Notes under the pieces: generated by a model
Databases searched by the model: none
What the model was told of the DNA's origin: nothing
What the model saw: the letters and a program-made list of their open reading frames with translations, nothing else
Shown: positions 7,320 through 15,052 of the stretch, piece by piece
How the letters are laid out: each line of letters begins with the position of its first letter
How positions within the stretch are numbered: position 1 is the first letter of the stretch
Source: a bacterium
GTDB taxonomy: Bacteria > Armatimonadota > HRBIN16
Assembly: GCA_025057335.1 (NCBI GenBank)
Contig: JANWXG010000003.1
Span: 1-35,931, forward strand
Direction: 5' to 3'
DNA length: 35,931 nt
Translations under genes and position numbers: made by a program

Positions 7320-8369
7320 ATGGAAGGAAAGCGCCCCATCCGCGTGTTGATTATCGATGATTCGGTCGTGATTCGGCAGTTGCTCAAGGACATCCTGACA
7401 CGAGACGGCGGAATAGAGGTCGTGGGCACCGCAAGCGACCCTGTCGAGGGCTACGATAAACTGGTTCAACTCCAACCCGACGTGTTGACCCTGGACGTGG
7501 AGATGCCCCGTATGGACGGCATCACCTTCCTCGAGAAGCTGATGCGCTCGCACCCGATGCCAGTGGTGATGATTTCCACGCTCACTCGCGAAGGTAGCGA
7601 GGTAACCCTGAAGGCATTAGAGCTCGGCGCGGTAGACTTTATCGCGAAACCCACTCAGAGCATCTTCACCGGGATGGCAGCATTAGCGCACGAGATAACC
7701 ACCAAGGTCAAGGCAGCCGCGCGAGCGCGCGTCCGTCCCAAGCAGGCGCACGTTGCCCCTGTAGAGATGCCCCAGGTAGCCCTCCAGCGCGCCACAGCAA
7801 CAGGACGGTTGATTGCCATCGGCGCCTCCACAGGCGGTCCCGAGGCGATTCGGCAGGTGTTGCAGGGGCTACCAGCACAGGTTCCCCCCATCGTCATCGT
7901 GCAGCACATGCCTCCTGTGTTCACCCGTTCTTTCGCTGAGCGGCTAGACCGACTCTGTACCGTGCGGGTTAAGGAAGCGGAAGACGGCGACACGCTTCAG
8001 CCTGGGCACGCTTACATCGCTCCCGGCGATTACCATCTGCAGGTGTCTCGCAACGGCTCGCAATATCGCGCGCGAGTGGTGCAGACGGAACCCGTGAACC
8101 GCCACCGTCCCTCGGTGGATGCCCTGTTCGACTCCGTCGTAGAGGCGAGCGGCGCGGCAACAGTGGCGGTGTTGCTCACCGGGATGGGCGCGGATGGCGC
8201 ACGGGGCATGAAAAAGTTGCGCGACGCTGGCGCACGCACGATTGCTCAGGATGAGGAGACCTGCGTGGTGTTCGGGATGCCACGCGAAGCCATCCAGCTC
8301 GGCGGGGCGGAGTTTGTGCTGCCCCTGCCCCAGATTGCGCACAAGGTAGTCGAACTGGTTGCTAGCTAA
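7320..8369 (+). CDS. cheB: Chemotaxis protein-glutamate methylesterase/glutamine deamidase
   Basis: CheB removes methyl groups from chemoreceptors to reset adaptation. The 349-aa product has an N-terminal receiver domain with the acidic pair Asp13-Asp14, the phosphorylation site Asp59 (LTLDVEMPRMDG) and Lys110. A linker follows, and then the C-terminal methylesterase domain with the Ser170 nucleophile (IGASTGG), His196 (VQHMPP) and Asp292 (LTGMGADG). The start is ATG 7320, which follows GGGAGGAA; an upstream in-frame ATG at 7218 would add 34 non-homologous residues. No other che gene is adjacent, so it is an orphan in this window. It fits with the flagellin 5 kb downstream in suggesting a motile cell. 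Confidence 0.93.
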   Translation: MEGKRPIRVLIIDDSVVIRQLLKDILTRDGGIEVVGTASDPVEGYDKLVQLQPDVLTLDVEMPRMDGITFLEKLMRSHPMPVVMISTLTREGSEVTLKALELGAVDFIAKPTQSIFTGMAALAHEITTKVKAAARARVRPKQAHVAPVEMPQVALQRATATGRLIAIGASTGGPEAIRQVLQGLPAQVPPIVIVQHMPPVFTRSFAERLDRLCTVRVKEAEDGDTLQPGHAYIAPGDYHLQVSRNGSQYRARVVQTEPVNRHRPSVDALFDSVVEASGAATVAVLLTGMGADGARGMKKLRDAGARTIAQDEETCVVFGMPREAIQLGGAEFVLPLPQIAHKVVELVAS

Positions 8370-8382
8370 GGGGTCTTCAGCA

Positions 8383-8396
8383 CGGGCAGTTGCCCG
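8383..8396. terminator. Small hairpin between convergent genes
   Basis: CGGGCA-GT-TGCCCG lies in the 42-nt gap between the cheB stop (+) and the PfkB kinase stop (-). The stem is short and no T-run follows, so termination is only possible. Confidence 0.3.
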
Positions 8397-8411
8397 AGTG
8401 GACATCCCGCA

Positions 8412-9392
8412 TCAGAATTGGTGCAACACGTCGGCGGGTATCTCGATGCTGTCCAGCCGCGCCCCGATTTTGGTAACCACCTGAGCTGCTGTGTATGCTG
8501 CCAGTCTACCAGATACCTCTAGCGGCAGCCCTGTGCACAGACCATATAGCAACCCTGCTGCAAACATGTCGCCGGCGCCTGTCGCGTCAACGGCTCTCAC
8601 CCGAAACGCTGGCACCTCATACACCGTCTTCCGGTGCCGAATCAGCGCGCCTCGGCTGTCCATCGTCACCACGGCGATGTCGCAGTAATCCGCGAGCACT
8701 TGTGCCGCACGGTGTGGGTCGTTAGTATCTGTGAGCTCCTGCGCTTCGGCAGCGTTGCCAATCAACACGTCTACATGCTGCTCCAGTAACCGCTGAAAAT
8801 CCGTCTTGTGACGACGCACGCAGAAAAGGTCGGAGAGACTAAACGCCACACGCACCCCTGCCCGATTGGCTTCTTGCATCGCATGCAGCACTGCCATCTT
8901 CTGAGACTCAGTGTCCCACAAGTAGCCAGTGATGTACAGGTAGCGGCTCTGGCGCAGGTCGTCTACGTTGACCTCCTCAGGGCGCAGCTGCTGACTGGCT
9001 CCTAGATGGGTACACATGGTGCGCTGCGCGTCAGGGGTGAGCAAAATGCAGGAAATCCCCGTACTCCCCTCACCTAACGCAAGGTTGGGCTTGACCCCTT
9101 TCTTGTGGAGACTACGCCGATAGAGCTCACCGTTTTCGTCGTCTCCCACTTTGCTTGTGTAACACGCTTTCCCTCCAAGCAACGCCACACCAATCATCGT
9201 GTTGGCGCCCGAACCGCCTGCCTCGGAGTGTATCATGTGGTCAGCGAGACGCTCTGCCAGGAGAGACTTCTGCGCCTCGTCGATGAGGAACATACCGCCT
9301 TTCTGCAGACCCAGCTCCGCGATGAACGAATCTTCCACCCGCGCCTGGATATCCACGAGCGCGTTGCACATCCCAAAGACGTCGAAGCCCAT
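8412..9392 (-). CDS. PfkB-family kinase (adenosine kinase/sugar kinase type)
   Basis: This 326-aa ribokinase-like kinase phosphorylates a sugar or nucleoside with ATP. Visible signatures are NALVDI at 10-15 (substrate-binding lid region), GGSGANT at 59-65 (PfkB signature 1 region), and DATGAGDMFAAG at 269-280 (signature 2, anion hole and catalytic Asp274). The NALVDI start and GGSxANT are typical of the adenosine kinase-like branch, so adenosine or a related nucleoside is a plausible substrate, but this is not proven. I choose ATG 9392 over ATG 9407 because it has GAGG at good spacing and fits the family's N-terminus. It is monocistronic and converges on cheB. Confidence 0.85.
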   Translation of the reverse strand: MGFDVFGMCNALVDIQARVEDSFIAELGLQKGGMFLIDEAQKSLLAERLADHMIHSEAGGSGANTMIGVALLGGKACYTSKVGDDENGELYRRSLHKKGVKPNLALGEGSTGISCILLTPDAQRTMCTHLGASQQLRPEEVNVDDLRQSRYLYITGYLWDTESQKMAVLHAMQEANRAGVRVAFSLSDLFCVRRHKTDFQRLLEQHVDVLIGNAAEAQELTDTNDPHRAAQVLADYCDIAVVTMDSRGALIRHRKTVYEVPAFRVRAVDATGAGDMFAAGLLYGLCTGLPLEVSGRLAAYTAAQVVTKIGARLDSIEIPADVLHQF

Positions 9393-9503
9393 CCTTTCCC
9401 TCATCACAGACTATCGTATCTTGACACAAAGCGAGTTAGAGTCTTCTCCTATTCAGACCTCGTTCCCTGCTCGAGCGTGCAGCAGCTGACGCTCCTCTGC
9501 TGC

Positions 9504-9532
9504 TTGACATTGAGGTACTGCTAGTGTATAAT
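9504..9532 (+). promoter_or_regulatory. Consensus sigma-70 promoter for tRNA-Arg
   Basis: TTGACA at 9504-9509, a 17-nt spacer and TATAAT at 9527-9532 match the sigma-70 consensus at all twelve positions. Transcription would begin near 9540, giving an about 90-nt leader before the tRNA. Confidence 0.88.
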
Positions 9533-9629
9533 ACCAACTGCCGAAGCGGAGTAGGCGAGTGACAATGCCGAGCACCCGCCTCATAGAGGGCAGCATATCC
9601 TAGCCACCTTGGCGCCAGAGACGCAACTC

Positions 9630-9703
<74 letters not shown>

Positions 9704-9711
9704 CTCATAGT

Positions 9712-10509
9712 TTAACCTCGTCGAAACACCACTGAGAGCAGGAACACTGCCGCCGCGGTAAGCACAATCGCCGCCCCCGAAGCTGCACCGAACCAGTAAG
9801 AGGCATACAGCCCCACAACGCTGCTGAGCCCACCTATAGCGCAGGCTGCCGCCGCCATACCTCGGAAACTGCATGTGAGGTTGCGTGCCGCCGCCGCGGG
9901 CAGCAATAGCATCGCCGTGACCAGCACGATGCCAATCAGCTTGAGCGACAGGGTGACCATCACCGCCAGCAACACGAGAAAGAGCGTGTCTACCCGTGCA
10001 GCGGAGGTGCCCATTGCCATCGCCATCTCCCGATGCACCGAGACGCGCAGCAGGGCGTTCCACAATGCCAGCACCGCCAGTACACTGCCCAAGCACACCC
10101 CCGTGAGCAGCCACACGTCTTCCCACGCCAGCGCGAGGATATCGCCAAACAGGAACTGGAACAGCCCCGGTTGATATCCCTGCAACATGCCCAACAGCAG
10201 AATACCCGCCCCTGCACACAGCGCCAGATACACGCCAATGACAGTGTCTGTGGGGATTTCGGTGCGGTGGAGAGTAAACACGATCGCCAATGTGACCAAT
10301 ACCGCGAAGCCCATCACTGTCGGCATCGCAGGGGTCATCAACAAAGCGGATAACGCTAACCCGGTGAACGCGGAGTGCGCCACCGCTTCACTGAAGAACG
10401 ATAGGCGACGGGTGACCACGAATACCCCAATCAATGGCAGGCTGACCCCCAGCAACGCCGCAGCGAGAAGCGCGCGCTGGAAAAACGGATATTCCAGAAT
10501 GTCTATCAT
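9712..10509 (-). CDS. Metal ABC transporter permease (ZnuB/MntB-like, ABC-3 family)
   Basis: The 265-aa membrane protein has about eight hydrophobic segments and the family hallmarks RLSFFSEAVAHSAFTGLALS (residues 34-53) and the late segment LIGIVLVTAMLLLPAAAARNLT. It forms the channel of a zinc or manganese importer. The start is ATG 10509, which overlaps the ATPase stop by ATGA; the upstream frame to 10626 lies inside the ATPase gene and is rejected. It is the last gene of the four-gene operon 13086-9712, and its stop lies only 9 nt from the end of the converging tRNA gene. Confidence 0.9.
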   Translation of the reverse strand: MIDILEYPFFQRALLAAALLGVSLPLIGVFVVTRRLSFFSEAVAHSAFTGLALSALLMTPAMPTVMGFAVLVTLAIVFTLHRTEIPTDTVIGVYLALCAGAGILLLGMLQGYQPGLFQFLFGDILALAWEDVWLLTGVCLGSVLAVLALWNALLRVSVHREMAMAMGTSAARVDTLFLVLLAVMVTLSLKLIGIVLVTAMLLLPAAAARNLTCSFRGMAAAACAIGGLSSVVGLYASYWFGAASGAAIVLTAAAVFLLSVVFRRG

Positions 10510-11234
10510 GTCCCATGCTCCCGATGAGTATACAGGGTCATTTCCTGTCCATACACGAGGCGAATCATCTCGGCGTTGAGCGCCTCTGCAGGCGGACCGA
10601 AGCAAAGCAAACGGCGGTTCAGGCATAACACCTGCGAGGCGTAGCGAGTGACCACGCTCAAGTCATGGGAGACCAGAACCACCGTCAGGTGATGCTGCTC
10701 GCGCAGGCGCTCGATGATATCGTAGAAGCGGCTCTCCCCCTCGATATCCACTCCCGTAGCGGGCTCGTCGAGAAAGAGAATTTCGGGCTGGCGCAGCAGG
10801 TTGAGTGCAATCACCACGCGCTGCAACTGCCCACCTGACAGTTTGCCGATAGGATGGTGGAGCATCTGATGGATGCCTACCTCGTGCAAAGCAGCCTCTA
10901 TGCTAGCTGGCGACGCGCTGGGCACGTAAGCACGCAACATCTCGCGTACTGTCAGCGGCAGATAACGGTCGTAGTCAAGACGCTGGGGCACATACCCCAC
11001 CCGCTTGCGCCATTCGCCCAGCTGGGCAACGGGCACGCCAAACAGCGTGATGCTGCCTGAAGCCAGAGGCACCAGCCCCAGCATGGCTCGCAGCAGCGTC
11101 GTCTTCCCTGCACCGTTCGGGCCAATAATCGCCACCGTACTGCCTCGCTCCACTTGTAGGGTCACGCCCTCGATAACGCGCACCCCACCCAACTCCACGC
11201 TCGCGTCCTGAACCTCTACGATGAACTCTCCCAT
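10506..11234 (-). CDS. Metal ABC transporter ATP-binding protein (ZnuC/MntA-like)
   Basis: The 242-aa ATPase has Walker A GPNGAGKTT (38-46), the Q-loop region YVPQR (81-85), signature LSGGQ (132-136), Walker B ILFLDEP (152-158) and the H-loop LVSHDLS. The YVPQR...FPLTV-type spacing and short length fit ATPases of zinc/manganese importers. It powers uptake with the permease 10509-9712 and the binding protein 13086-12082. The ATG at 11234 follows AAGGAGG, and the preceding methyltransferase gene ends at 11235, directly abutting. The three transporter genes are therefore in one transcript, interrupted only by the methyltransferase. Confidence 0.92.
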   Translation of the reverse strand: MGEFIVEVQDASVELGGVRVIEGVTLQVERGSTVAIIGPNGAGKTTLLRAMLGLVPLASGSITLFGVPVAQLGEWRKRVGYVPQRLDYDRYLPLTVREMLRAYVPSASPASIEAALHEVGIHQMLHHPIGKLSGGQLQRVVIALNLLRQPEILFLDEPATGVDIEGESRFYDIIERLREQHHLTVVLVSHDLSVVTRYASQVLCLNRRLLCFGPPAEALNAEMIRLVYGQEMTLYTHREHGT

Positions 11235-12041
11235 CTATGCCTCCTTCACCCCCGAGGCGAGCCACACGTAACCCGCTACGCTCCGCAGAGATTGCACAGG
11301 CAGATGCCTGCTCAGCAGCTCATGAAACTCCTGGCGCGTGAACCGGTAATAAGGGATTCCTCCCCGGTGCATCCCTTGCTTGTCCCCAACCCGGCTAACC
11401 CACCAGGACCAGTGATATCCTGAAATGGCATATCGCCCCCCCGTTTTCAGCACGCGCGCTAGCTCCGAGACCATCTGCTGGCGTAGTCGGTCACTGGGAA
11501 GATGCTCTACCAGCTGGCAACTGGCGACGGCGTCTAGCGCTTCGCTTGCCAGCGGCAGGAAGCAGGCATCGGCGTGCACCAGTAGGGTTCTCTCCCAGAA
11601 GCCTGCTCGCTGCATCCGCACGCGGCAACGCCGCAGGCTCTCCAGCGAGAAGTCCACTCCGACGACGTAGTCTGCCAGCACTGCGAGGTGCTGTAGCATC
11701 CTACCTGTGCCACATCCCACCTCCGCCAGTAAGGTGAACCTGCCCGCCTCGCCACGCAGCGCCCGCAGAGTCAACCGAGATTCTATCGGCGATAAGAGCC
11801 GCAGTGCGATTAAACGGTCATATCGCCGCGCCTGCGCGTCGCGCGCTCGCATCTCGCGCTGTTTGCGCTGCCACTCCTCTTCCTCGTGCTGCTCTGCCAA
11901 TTCGGGCGATACGAAGCTAGGGATGCCATCCCGTAGGGGGAAACGACGTTGACACACCACGCATCGTAGGGCTGTGTCCTCTGCTTCCAGCTCTGCACGG
12001 TCCAGGGGACAACGTAAAATCTCTTGCTGCCATTCGCGCAT
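11235..12041 (-). CDS. Class I SAM methyltransferase with N-terminal zinc ribbon
   Basis: The 268-aa product starts with a Trm112-like zinc ribbon: Cys11 (LRCPLDR), Cys27 and Cys30 (CVVCQRRFPLRDGIPSF). Residues about 105-215 form a Rossmann methyltransferase with motif I EVGCGTGR (107-114), the acidic motif II GVDFS (128-132) and a post-motif CQLVEHLP, as in the Methyltransf_11 family. The fusion of a ribbon and this domain is common among small-molecule or quinone/lipid methyltransferases, and the substrate is unknown. It sits between the metal-binding protein and the ATPase of a metal importer, abutting the ATPase start, so it is certainly cotranscribed. A GGAG ribosome site precedes ATG 12041. 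Confidence 0.85.
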   Translation of the reverse strand: MREWQQEILRCPLDRAELEAEDTALRCVVCQRRFPLRDGIPSFVSPELAEQHEEEEWQRKQREMRARDAQARRYDRLIALRLLSPIESRLTLRALRGEAGRFTLLAEVGCGTGRMLQHLAVLADYVVGVDFSLESLRRCRVRMQRAGFWERTLLVHADACFLPLASEALDAVASCQLVEHLPSDRLRQQMVSELARVLKTGGRYAISGYHWSWWVSRVGDKQGMHRGGIPYYRFTRQEFHELLSRHLPVQSLRSVAGYVWLASGVKEA

Positions 12042-12081
12042 TGTCTCCTGCTCCCCTTTCAGCGCACGTGGATTACTGCGC

Positions 12082-13086
12082 CTATCGCATTGCCGCGTCT
12101 AGCACCTCAATGTTTTTTCGCATCCTTTGCTGGTAGCTGGCGCTGCTCTCGCTGAAGACGCGCTCTAGTGGGTCCAGCAGGAACACGGGCACGCCTAGGT
12201 CGGCAGCTACCACGTCTACCAGTCTGGAGGAGGCGGGCGGTGCAGCGAAAATGACCCGTACCTGCTCGCGACGTGCTGTGTCAATCAGCCGGCGCAGCCA
12301 GCGAGCAGACGGCTCTACTCCCGGCAGGGGCTCAAACACTGCTACCTGTTCTAGCCCAGCCTCCTCTGCGAGGTAGCGATAGGCGCCGTGTGTGGCGATG
12401 AATTTGCGCTGCTTCCATCCCCGCGAGCGCGCACGCAACTCCGCCTGCAACGCACGCAGCTCCTGCACCACTTCGCGCGCGTTCCGCTCATACTCCTTGC
12501 GATGCGTGGGGTCTAGCTCGCCGAGCGCCTGTGCCACGTTCCGTACCATATGCTCCGCGTTTCGCAGAGAGAGCCATACGTGTGGGTCTACCCCCGTCTC
12601 GCCTTCCTCATGTTCGTGGTGGTGATGCTCGTGATGGCTGTGCTCATGGTGATGCTCGTGTGCGTGCTGGTGATGGGTGTCTGCGGGCAGCGTGTCACAG
12701 CCCTCCGAAATCTGGAAGATGCGCGGCTGCCCTTGCCCGAGCGCCCGCAATAGAGGAGGCAAAAAGGGTTCTGCCTCCAATCCTAGGGCGAACACGGCGT
12801 CTGCCTCTTGCAGCATCTTCATCTGCTGGACGGTAGGGGCAAAAGCGTGCAGGTCACTGTCGGGGGGCAATAGTATTCGCACCTGCACGTGCTCACCGCC
12901 CACCTGCCTGACGAAGTCAGCGACGGGGAAGAAGGTAGCCACCACCTGCAGCGGAGCTGAAGCCGAGGCGTCTGACGCGAGCCTTTGTTGCGGTTGACAT
13001 CCCCCAACGAGCAGCAGTGCCCATACCAGAAGCAGCGTGTGCCAGGTGTGGGCAATGATTTTTGTAATGTAAGGTGCATTAACCAT
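12082..13086 (-). CDS. znuA: Zinc/manganese ABC transporter substrate-binding lipoprotein (ZnuA-like)
   Basis: The 334-aa lipoprotein has a signal peptide with lipobox LVGGC (Cys30). The expected metal ligands are His80 (DSDLHAF), His169 (DPHVW), His233 (THGAY) and Asp305 (LLDPL). Between residues 138 and 159 lies a loop of mostly His and Glu (HHQHAHEHHHEHSHHEHHHH), the hallmark of zinc-specific ZnuA proteins, which probably collects or senses zinc. The symbol rests on this loop; manganese cannot be excluded. The start is ATG 13086, although no clear Shine-Dalgarno precedes it. It is the first gene of the importer operon, with a TATAAT box 42-47 nt upstream. Confidence 0.9.
   Translation of the reverse strand: MVNAPYITKIIAHTWHTLLLVWALLLVGGCQPQQRLASDASASAPLQVVATFFPVADFVRQVGGEHVQVRILLPPDSDLHAFAPTVQQMKMLQEADAVFALGLEAEPFLPPLLRALGQGQPRIFQISEGCDTLPADTHHQHAHEHHHEHSHHEHHHHEHEEGETGVDPHVWLSLRNAEHMVRNVAQALGELDPTHRKEYERNAREVVQELRALQAELRARSRGWKQRKFIATHGAYRYLAEEAGLEQVAVFEPLPGVEPSARWLRRLIDTARREQVRVIFAAPPASSRLVDVVAADLGVPVFLLDPLERVFSESSASYQQRMRKNIEVLDAAMR
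13065..13081 (-). promoter_or_regulatory. Inverted repeat at the znuA start, candidate metal-repressor site
   Basis: TAATG-N7-CATTA (13065-13081) is a 5-bp inverted repeat that lies over the first codons of znuA. Zinc importers are usually repressed by Zur, whose sites are short AT-rich inverted repeats, but this one does not match a consensus I know. It also lies downstream of the expected start site. Confidence 0.25.
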
Positions 13087-13127
13087 ACTTTTGCTGTTTT
13101 TTCAAGCGCTTCATCCCACTACTTGTA

Positions 13128-13133
13128 ATTATA
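13128..13133 (-). promoter_or_regulatory. Candidate -10 box for the metal-importer operon
   Basis: Reading on the minus strand there is a perfect TATAAT at 13133-13128, giving a predicted start near 13121 and a leader of about 35 nt. The -35 region at 17 nt spacing (TGGCAA) is poor, as might be expected of a regulated promoter. Assignment is moderate. Confidence 0.45.
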
Positions 13134-13157
13134 CGGAAGATTCCTTATGGTTGCCAT

Positions 13158-13165
13158 CCCGATAA
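13158..13165 (+). promoter_or_regulatory. Candidate sigma-28 -10 element for flagellin
   Basis: CCCGATAA matches the FliA -10 consensus GCCGATAA at seven of eight positions, 130 nt upstream of the flagellin start. The expected -35 (TAAA) is not present at the right distance (GATT instead). It also sits inside a 7-bp inverted repeat (CCATCCC 13154-13160 / GGGATGG 13168-13174). Confidence 0.35.
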
Positions 13166-13182
13166 CGGGGATGGAGGAGAAC

Positions 13183-13244
13183 GAAACGCACGCGCCAAAC
13201 AAACCATCCTTTGCCCGCGCCGTCTTCCACCTCGCGTGCGTTTC
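13183..13244 (+). promoter_or_regulatory. Stem-loop in the flagellin 5' leader
   Basis: GAAACGCACGCG (13183-13194) and its exact complement (13233-13244) enclose a 38-nt loop, followed about 35 nt later by the AAGGAGGA ribosome site. In the mRNA this would be a stable 12-bp stem, likely to affect mRNA stability or translation of the abundant flagellin. Confidence 0.5.
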
Positions 13245-13295
13245 ACCAAGGAGCAGGAAGCTCGAACACGTGACATCAAGGAGGAATGACTGACG

Positions 13296-14771
13296 ATGAG
13301 TCTGCGTATCAACACCAATATCACCGCGATGAACGCGATGCGCTCGTTGACCAACACCAGCGAGGCGTTCGCGCGTTCGATTGAGCGGTTGTCTTCGGGT
13401 TTGCGCATCAATCGTGGCGCTGACGACCCCGCAGGCCTGATTATCTCCGAGAACCTGCGCGCCCAGATTGCGGGTATGTCGCAAGCCATCAGCAACGCCC
13501 AGGATGCAGCGAACTTGCTCAAGACCGCCGAAGGTGGTCTGGATGAGATACACAACCTGCTGCGCACCATGCGCCAGCTGGCAGTCGCCGCCAGCAACAC
13601 GGGCGTGAACGACCAAACCGCTCTGCAGGCGAACCAGGCGCAGATTCGCTCCGCTCTGGAGAGTCTGAACCGTATCGCCGAGCAGACACAGTTCGGAACC
13701 AAGAAGCTGCTGGACGGCACCGCAGGCATCACCGCCCAGGTGACCGATACCTCCCGACTAGCGGGCATCTTCATCGGTAGCACCTTCAACGGGCAGATTG
13801 TGCAGAGCGGCACCGTGCAAGCCAGCCTGGTGACCAGCGCCACCCGTGCGCAAGTGGTTGGACAGGTGATCTACTCCAGCGTGGATAGCCGAATCGCCTC
13901 GGGCTCGTTCGCTTCTCAGTCGGGAGGCACCATCGTCATCAACGGTCAGTCCATCACCGTTTCGGGTGAGGACACAGTTCAGACGCTGCTCGACCGCATC
14001 AACGCGCTGACCAGTGTCACGGGCGTGTCGGCGCTGGTGCAATCCGCGACGGGCGGCGTGCAGGTGGTCTTGCGTCAGGTGAACTACGGCGCCAACTTCA
14101 GCGTGCAGGTCAACCAGAGCGCGAACGTGCTCTTCACCACATACAACGCGAGCTCCAGCACGGGCGTGGACGCTGTCGTGTCGGTGACTGTCTCCACGAC
14201 AGTGGGCATGACTTCCGCCCTGTTCACGGGCGGTCGTGCTGCGGGCGAGAGTGGCTTGAAGGTGAAGGACGCCTACGGCAACACCCTGCTGTTGACCGAA
14301 TACGGCAACGTGGCGATGCCCTCTGGCACGGCGGTGGCTACTGTCTCTGCGCAGAGCCTCGTGTTCCAGATTGGCGCCAACTCGGGGCAGACCGCACGCG
14401 CCGCGCTCGCCGACGTGCGCGCCACCCAGCTGGGCAGGACCGTGGTCGCTGGCAAGTCGCTACAGGACATCGACGTAACCACGCTGCAAGGCGCGCAGGA
14501 CGCGATTAAGATTATCGACGAGGCCATTTCGCAAATTAGCCAGCTGCGCGGGAACATCGGCGCCTTCCAGAAACAGGTTCTGGAGAGCACGATGCGCTCG
14601 CTCAGCATCGCCCGCGAGAACCTGTCCGCTTCGGAGAGCGCCATCCGTGACACCAACGTAGCCGACGAGATTATGAACTACACCAAGCTGCAAATCCTGC
14701 AGCAGGCGGGTATGTCAGTATTGGCGCAAGCCAATATGGCACCGCAGATGGTGCTATCGCTCCTCCGCTAA
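13296..14771 (+). CDS. fliC: Flagellin
   Basis: The 491-aa protein is the flagellar filament subunit. The N-terminal D0/D1 region (about 1-150) contains the canonical LRINTNITAMNA start, SIERLSSGLRINRGADDPAGL and ISNAQDAANLLKTAEGGLDEI. The C-terminal D1/D0 region (about 390-491) ends with RENLSASESAIRDTNVADE, ILQQAGMSVLAQANMAPQMVLSLLR. The central insertion of about 240 residues includes a flagellin IN-motif (GGTIVINGQSITV...TVQTLLDRINA) and is Ser/Thr/Val-rich, probably the surface-exposed D2/D3 part. ATG 13296 follows AAGGAGGA. The gene stands alone, with its own leader and strong terminator, as expected for a highly expressed late flagellar gene. The symbol could equally be hag or flaA. 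Confidence 0.95.
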   Translation: MSLRINTNITAMNAMRSLTNTSEAFARSIERLSSGLRINRGADDPAGLIISENLRAQIAGMSQAISNAQDAANLLKTAEGGLDEIHNLLRTMRQLAVAASNTGVNDQTALQANQAQIRSALESLNRIAEQTQFGTKKLLDGTAGITAQVTDTSRLAGIFIGSTFNGQIVQSGTVQASLVTSATRAQVVGQVIYSSVDSRIASGSFASQSGGTIVINGQSITVSGEDTVQTLLDRINALTSVTGVSALVQSATGGVQVVLRQVNYGANFSVQVNQSANVLFTTYNASSSTGVDAVVSVTVSTTVGMTSALFTGGRAAGESGLKVKDAYGNTLLLTEYGNVAMPSGTAVATVSAQSLVFQIGANSGQTARAALADVRATQLGRTVVAGKSLQDIDVTTLQGAQDAIKIIDEAISQISQLRGNIGAFQKQVLESTMRSLSIARENLSASESAIRDTNVADEIMNYTKLQILQQAGMSVLAQANMAPQMVLSLLR

Positions 14772-14792
14772 GGCGAAAGGCGAGGTCCATCG

Positions 14793-14825
14793 CGGGGGCG
14801 GGTTTCACCCCGCCCCCGTTTTCGT
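14793..14825 (+). terminator. Rho-independent terminator of flagellin
   Basis: CGGGGGCGGG (14793-14802) pairs perfectly with CCCGCCCCCG (14809-14818) around a 6-nt loop and is followed by TTTTCGTTT. This is a typical strong intrinsic terminator 20 nt after the flagellin stop. Confidence 0.9.
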
Positions 14826-14835
14826 TTGCGCTAGC

Positions 14836-14965
14836 GACATGCTCCGTCGCGTCCACACAGTCGCCGTTTGGAGGGACGCGCTCCGTCGCGTCCGCACGGT
14901 CACCATTTGGAGGGATGCGCTCCGTCGCATCCATTGCAGGAGGTCACGACGGAGCGTGACCCTCC
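14836..14965. repeat. Tandem 39-nt repeat (about 2.5 copies) with an inverted partner
   Basis: Units at 14836-14874 and 14875-14913 differ at only a few positions, and a partial third unit begins at 14914. The shared core is CTCCGTCGCGTCC followed 12-15 nt later by TTTGGAGG. An inverted copy of the core (GACGGAGCGTGACCCTCC, about 14949-14965) closes the array, and GGTCACG/CGTGACC there forms its own small hairpin. The rest of the gap to 15052 shows nothing. Confidence 0.75.
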
Positions 14966-15052
14966 AGAAGATACACAGTGGGCAGAGCAGTCACACGCAC
15001 CTTCGCCTGCGCCTTCAGTAGTCGCTTCGCTGAGCCTTGCGCTGCGAGCCGA

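Noticed and set aside
8383..8396. Hairpin as strong terminator of cheB
   Set aside because: Only 6 bp with no T-run; kept only as a weak candidate.
12600..12670. Low-complexity CAT/CAC-like run inside znuA, possible repeat
   Set aside because: It is the coding sequence of the His-rich metal loop, expected for ZnuA.
14836..14965. Possible CRISPR array
   Set aside because: The repeat units are contiguous and similar throughout, with no unique spacers and no cas genes.
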